From Flemingiibacterium sp045649205 (GTDB taxonomy: Bacteria > Bacillota > Clostridia > Oscillospirales > CAG-272): 7,788 nt of DNA. Shown here one piece after another: positions 5,076 to 7,788 of this stretch. Made by a program: the position numbers and the translations under genes. The stretch covers positions 1 to 7,788 of the forward strand of contig JAZRPJ010000084.1 of the NCBI GenBank assembly GCA_045649205.1. Reading direction: 5' to 3'. Below the pieces are notes generated by a model. That model saw nothing but the letters and a program-made list of their open reading frames with translations. It had not been told where the DNA came from and did not search any database. Positions within the stretch are counted from its first letter, which is position 1. Each line of letters starts with the position of its first letter.

Positions 5076-5747
5076 CTACTCTGTTGCCGCCGCACATAAT
5101 CCTGCAAAGAGGACGTCGGCGGCATATCCTTTCATATGCTCCGGGTGCCACTGCACACCTATGCAGAAGTGCTTGCCGACAGCTTCCGCAGCCTCGATGA
5201 TTCCGTCACCTGATACCGCTGTCACGGAAAGACTGTCACCGATCTTCTCTATCGCCTGGTGATGGAAGCTGTTCACCCATAATTTATTTTCGCCAACAAG
5301 GCGGCATAGCCGTGAATCGGGAGAAATTTCGATTTCGTGAGAGGGCTGGTCACGGGAGAGCTTCTGCGTGTGACCGTCTATATGGAATTTCAGTGTACCG
5401 CCTCTCGATACGTTCAGGACCTGTATTCCCCGGCAGATTGCGAGAATGGGAAGATCCCTTTCAAAAGCTAATTCGGCAAGCTCAAGCTCATATTTATCCC
5501 TCTCCGGCGAAGGCTCGAAAAGATACGCCGGATCATAATCGGTGATTCCGCAAAGGCTTGGGGCTATATCTCCGCCGCCGCTGAATAATATCCCGTTGCA
5601 GATGCCCACTGCCGAGGCAGGACTCCCCACAGGCGGCAAAAGTATGGGAATACCACCCGCACGAAGAATAGCGGAACAGTATTGTCTGCGAAGAAAAAAA
5701 TCGCCATCGGTGTTGTTTCCCACCGTAATACCTATCATTGGATGCAT
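5076..5747 (-). CDS. Peptidase C26 / gamma-glutamyl-GABA hydrolase-like class I glutamine amidotransferase
   Basis: A 223-residue cytoplasmic hydrolase of the class I glutamine amidotransferase fold; characterised relatives (PuuD type) cleave gamma-glutamyl amide bonds. Evidence: N-terminal MIGITVGNN, the GGGDIAPSLCG segment (57-67), the nucleophile elbow AICRGIQVLNV with C105, and the second catalytic motif GVQWHPEH with H201 and E203, completing a Cys-His-Glu triad. NSFHHQAI (159-166) is also typical. After the elbow the sequence reads RGGTLKFHI where many family members have GGTLYQD; this may change the substrate. The start is ATG 5747 with GGAGG at 5755-5759, 7 nt upstream. No polyamine genes are adjacent, so the substrate is unknown. 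Confidence 0.88.
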   Translation of the reverse strand: MHPMIGITVGNNTDGDFFLRRQYCSAILRAGGIPILLPPVGSPASAVGICNGILFSGGGDIAPSLCGITDYDPAYLFEPSPERDKYELELAELAFERDLPILAICRGIQVLNVSRGGTLKFHIDGHTQKLSRDQPSHEIEISPDSRLCRLVGENKLWVNSFHHQAIEKIGDSLSVTAVSGDGIIEAAEAVGKHFCIGVQWHPEHMKGYAADVLFAGLCAAATE

Positions 5748-5779
5748 AGTAATTCCTCCATCGTTTTCGCTGTATTAAT

Positions 5780-5785
5780 ATTATA
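5780..5785 (-). promoter_or_regulatory. Likely -10 element for the C26 hydrolase gene
   Basis: A perfect TATAAT on the minus strand (5785-5780), 33 nt before the start codon. The DNA 17 nt further upstream reads TGTCAA, a poor -35, so an activator or weak basal expression is possible. Confidence 0.45.
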
Positions 5786-5839
5786 CATTGAATATCCCTC
5801 CCTTGACACGAGAATTATGACGAAAATTTTCCATAACTA

Positions 5840-5868
5840 TTGAAAAAATAAACCCGGTGTGCTATAAT
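5840..5868 (+). promoter_or_regulatory. Sigma-A promoter of the AEC permease gene
   Basis: TTGAAA (5840-5845), a 17-nt spacer and TATAAT (5863-5868), with TGC before the -10 (extended -10). Transcription should begin near 5875, giving a leader of about 35 nt before the ATG at 5911. Confidence 0.82.
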
Positions 5869-5910
5869 ATACGTGGAACGAATAATTTTTCTCCAGAGGA
5901 GCTTTATTTC

Positions 5911-6924
5911 ATGCAAGTCTTTTATCTCGTGCTTAATCAGATGGCGATGATGGCACTTCTTATCGTAGTTGGCTTTGTGCTTCGCAAAACAGGTATCGTG
6001 CCCGAAAATACCGGTTCCACACTGTCTAAGCTCGAAACCTTCGCATTAGTACCTGCTCTTAACTTCTATACCCAGGTCAGATACTGTACGGTAGAAAATT
6101 TTGTCGCTAATTACAAACTGATTCTTTACGGAGCTGTTCTCTGCGCTATCGCAGTCATTATTTCATATCCGCTGTCGAAGCTGTTTGTCCGGAACTATAA
6201 GGAAAGCGATGCCGCAGCATATCAACGTAATGTCTATAAATACGGACTTACCTTCGGAAACTTCGGATTTATCGGAGATTTCCTCGTTCTCGGCGTTTTC
6301 GGAGGGGAGTCCTTCTTCAAATTCAAGATGTTTTCCCTCGCCATGACTATCATCTGCACCGTTTGGGGAATGTATGTGCTTATCCCCAAGGTCGGAGCAA
6401 AATCCGGCATTCTCGCTAATTTAAAAGCAGGCTTTCTGGCACCTCCGACAATAGCAACCTTTGCCGGCATCATCTGCGGTTTGCTTGGATTCGGAAAATA
6501 TCTGGATGCAAATTTCTTCTTTACTGCCAACACGATTTCGGGAGAAGATTTCTTTATTGTCAAGGCGCTGAATCAAGCAGGAAACTGCATGGGGCCTATC
6601 GCGATGATCCTCGCCGGAACCATAATCGGCAGCTACAAGATAAAAAGACTGCTTGGGAAAAAGAAAGTTTACGTGCTTACTTTCCTCAGGCTTATAGTTA
6701 TCCCGGCTGTATTTATTCTTGTACTTAAGGCACTCGGTGTAGGCGACGACATTCTCTCCTTTGTCCTTATTGCCTATGCAACTCCCCTTGGCATGAACAG
6801 TATTGTCTACCCGGCGGCATACGGCGGCGATACCGAATCGGGGGCATCCATGGTGGTAGTTTCAAGTACGCTGTCGGTTGTAACCATCCCCGTGATGTAT
6901 TATCTTCTCATCGAATTATTATGA
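5911..6924 (+). CDS. AEC (auxin efflux carrier) family permease
   Basis: A 337-residue integral membrane protein of the AEC family, secondary transporters in bacteria often linked to malate, malonate or other organic anions. It has about ten hydrophobic segments arranged as two halves around a hydrophilic centre. Segments are near 7-24, 41-56, 70-90, 115-131, 141-158, 175-193, 222-240, 255-276, 282-300 and 312-333. Family-like features are the N-terminal LLIVVGFVLRKTGIV, NFGFIGDFLVLGVFG (117-131), GPIAMILAGTIIG (228-240) and the late segment ATPLGMNSIVYPAAYGGDTE followed by SSTLSVVTIPV. The start is ATG 5911, 9 nt after AGAGGAG (5895-5901); an in-frame ATG at 5857 lies upstream of the -10 and cannot be transcribed from this promoter. 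It stands alone on its strand, divergent from the C26 hydrolase. The substrate cannot be told. Confidence 0.9.
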   Translation: MQVFYLVLNQMAMMALLIVVGFVLRKTGIVPENTGSTLSKLETFALVPALNFYTQVRYCTVENFVANYKLILYGAVLCAIAVIISYPLSKLFVRNYKESDAAAYQRNVYKYGLTFGNFGFIGDFLVLGVFGGESFFKFKMFSLAMTIICTVWGMYVLIPKVGAKSGILANLKAGFLAPPTIATFAGIICGLLGFGKYLDANFFFTANTISGEDFFIVKALNQAGNCMGPIAMILAGTIIGSYKIKRLLGKKKVYVLTFLRLIVIPAVFILVLKALGVGDDILSFVLIAYATPLGMNSIVYPAAYGGDTESGASMVVVSSTLSVVTIPVMYYLLIELL

Positions 6925-7135
6925 ATTTTGCGCGAAAGCTCACAATTTGAGCGAAGCGAAACCGCTGCAAATACTCCCATGACCAAATATTGAAATTCCC
7001 TCATAGGGTCTACGTATCATGGGTACTCCCATAGATAGGCAGAAATCCTTAGTTTCGGTCCTCGAAATGAAAATTTTACGTTACAAACATTAAGGGCGAA
7101 AGTCCCAAGCTACGGAAAGGTGCGGCATATAAACT
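6925..7135 (+). other. Intergenic region with multiple small hairpins upstream of nrdR
   Basis: No gene seen. Inverted repeats follow each other: GCTCA/TGAGC (6938-6952), CCCATGA (6976-6982) with TCATGGG (7017-7023) enclosing CCCTCATAGGG (6998-7008), ATGGGTACTCCCAT (7019-7032), TTTCG-CGAAA (7053-7067), and GGGC-GAAA-GTCCC (7094-7106). TTGAAA (6990-6995) and TATCAT (7015-7020), 19 nt apart, are a weak promoter candidate for nrdR. None of the hairpins has a T-run. No NrdR-box pair was recognised. Confidence 0.4.
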
Positions 7136-7618
7136 ATGAAATGTCCGGTTTGCGGATGCACAGATGATAAGGTTCTCGACACACGTCCCATAGACGACGA
7201 CCGCAGTATACGCCGCCGTCGGGAATGTGTCAAATGTCATCACAGATTTACCTCATACGAATCAATTGAGCGCGAGCCGCTTGTAGTCTGCAAGCGGGAC
7301 AACACACGCGAGGCATTTAATAAAGATAAAATCATGAACGGACTGAAAAAGGCGTGTCAGAAGCGCCCGGTATCTGTCCGTCAGATGACGACTGTCGTGG
7401 ACGAAATTGAAGCAGAGCTTATGAATACCGCCTCCGGTGAAGTTACCACCGGAGAGATCGGCGAGCGCATTATGGTAAAGCTCCGCGAGCTTGACGAGGT
7501 GGCGTATATACGCTTCGCGTCTGTATACAGAGATTTCGACGATGCCGATTCTTTCCTCGAGGAACTGGAAAACCTGAAGCGGCTTAAAGCTGAAAAGGCT
7601 TCCTCAGGGTCAAATTAA
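7136..7618 (+). CDS. nrdR: Transcriptional repressor NrdR
   Basis: NrdR represses ribonucleotide reductase genes in response to the dATP/ATP balance. The 160-residue product has normal length. The N-terminal zinc ribbon uses C3, C6, C31 and C34 (CPVC and CVKC) with the conserved basic stretch RSIRRRREC between them, then RFTSYE. The ATP-cone follows at about 49-139: PLVVCKRDNTREAFNKDKI at its start and ELDEVAYIRFASVYRDF near its end. The tail is charged and short. The start is ATG 7136, with AAAGGTG at 7116-7122. A strong terminator follows 7 nt after the stop, so it is probably monocistronic or the last gene of a unit. No reductase gene is present in the window. Confidence 0.97.
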   Translation: MKCPVCGCTDDKVLDTRPIDDDRSIRRRRECVKCHHRFTSYESIEREPLVVCKRDNTREAFNKDKIMNGLKKACQKRPVSVRQMTTVVDEIEAELMNTASGEVTTGEIGERIMVKLRELDEVAYIRFASVYRDFDDADSFLEELENLKRLKAEKASSGSN

Positions 7619-7625
7619 ATAGCGA

Positions 7626-7656
7626 CAGCACCGCTTTTGCGGTGCTGCTTGTTTAT
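7626..7656 (+). terminator. Intrinsic terminator after nrdR
   Basis: The arms cagcaccgc (7626-7634) and gcggtgctg (7639-7647) form a 9-bp GC-rich stem with a TTTT loop, followed by the T-rich cttgtttat. It starts 7 nt after the nrdR stop. Confidence 0.85.
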
Positions 7657-7676
7657 GTATGGGCACTTGTTGCCTC

Positions 7677-7760
7677 ATGTGCCGTCCTCGGCATTGAGGC
7701 GCTAGTCCCGTAGGGGTCGACGTCCTCGACGACCCGTTATATGCCGTCCTCGGCATTGAG
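7677..7760. repeat. Paired short palindromic repeat, locus B
   Basis: GCCGTCCTCGGCATTGAGG occurs at 7681-7699 and again at 7743-7761, 62 bp apart. Read on the minus strand these are GCCGAGGACGGC copies, the same core as at 3699-3761. Between and after them are further small hairpins (GTCGA-CGTCC-TCGAC near 7716-7730, GGCTC-GAG-GAGCC near 7764-7776). The cluster runs to the window edge; no gene is seen in 7657-7788. Confidence 0.7.
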
Positions 7761-7788
7761 GATGGCTCGAGGAGCCGCTCCTGACGTA

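Overview
This window looks chromosomal and comes from a Gram-positive bacterium of the Clostridia type, perhaps an Oscillospiraceae or Ruminococcaceae-like gut lineage. The basis is the rimP-nusA-ylxR-ylxQ-infB gene order, a short NusA of 368 residues with no C-terminal acidic repeats, strong AGGAGG-type ribosome binding sites, sigma-A promoters, a lipoprotein signal, and an ECF-type vitamin transporter subunit with no dedicated energising module beside it. The taxonomic placement is inference.

Left part (1-3235, minus strand): one transcription/translation operon, read right to left: rimP, nusA, ylxR, ylxQ and the start of infB. The genes are closely packed; ylxR/ylxQ overlap by 8 nt and ylxQ/infB are separated by 1 nt. 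A promoter with an extended -10 lies about 100 nt upstream of rimP, and the leader between them can form two hairpins. The infB fragment carries the IF-2 N-terminal domain, a low-complexity Ala/Lys/Glu/Pro linker and the start of a 13-residue tandem repeat that runs off the window edge.

Middle (3236-3777): about 540 bases without a convincing gene. It holds a 34-bp perfect palindrome, a second strong hairpin directly beside it, a GC-rich hairpin, and a pair of short GCCGAGGACGGCAT-type elements. The same paired element recurs in opposite orientation at the right edge of the window (7677-7760).

Cobalamin unit (3778-5072, plus strand): a perfect-consensus sigma-A promoter, a cobalamin-type riboswitch, an intrinsic terminator, a small lipoprotein with a DUF4430 (transcobalamin C-terminal-like) domain, and an ECF transporter S component. 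I read this as a B12-repressed uptake system in which a surface lipoprotein of transcobalamin-like fold delivers cobalamin or a related corrinoid to a membrane S component that uses a shared ECF energising module encoded elsewhere. This is the most interesting part of the window.

Right part (5073-7788): a class I glutamine amidotransferase-like hydrolase (peptidase C26, minus strand) whose stop lies only 3 bp from the S-component stop. A 163-bp divergent promoter region separates it from an AEC-family permease (plus strand). After a 211-bp intergenic stretch rich in small hairpins comes nrdR, the repressor of ribonucleotide reductase genes, with a good intrinsic terminator. The window ends in a second cluster of the short palindromic repeats.
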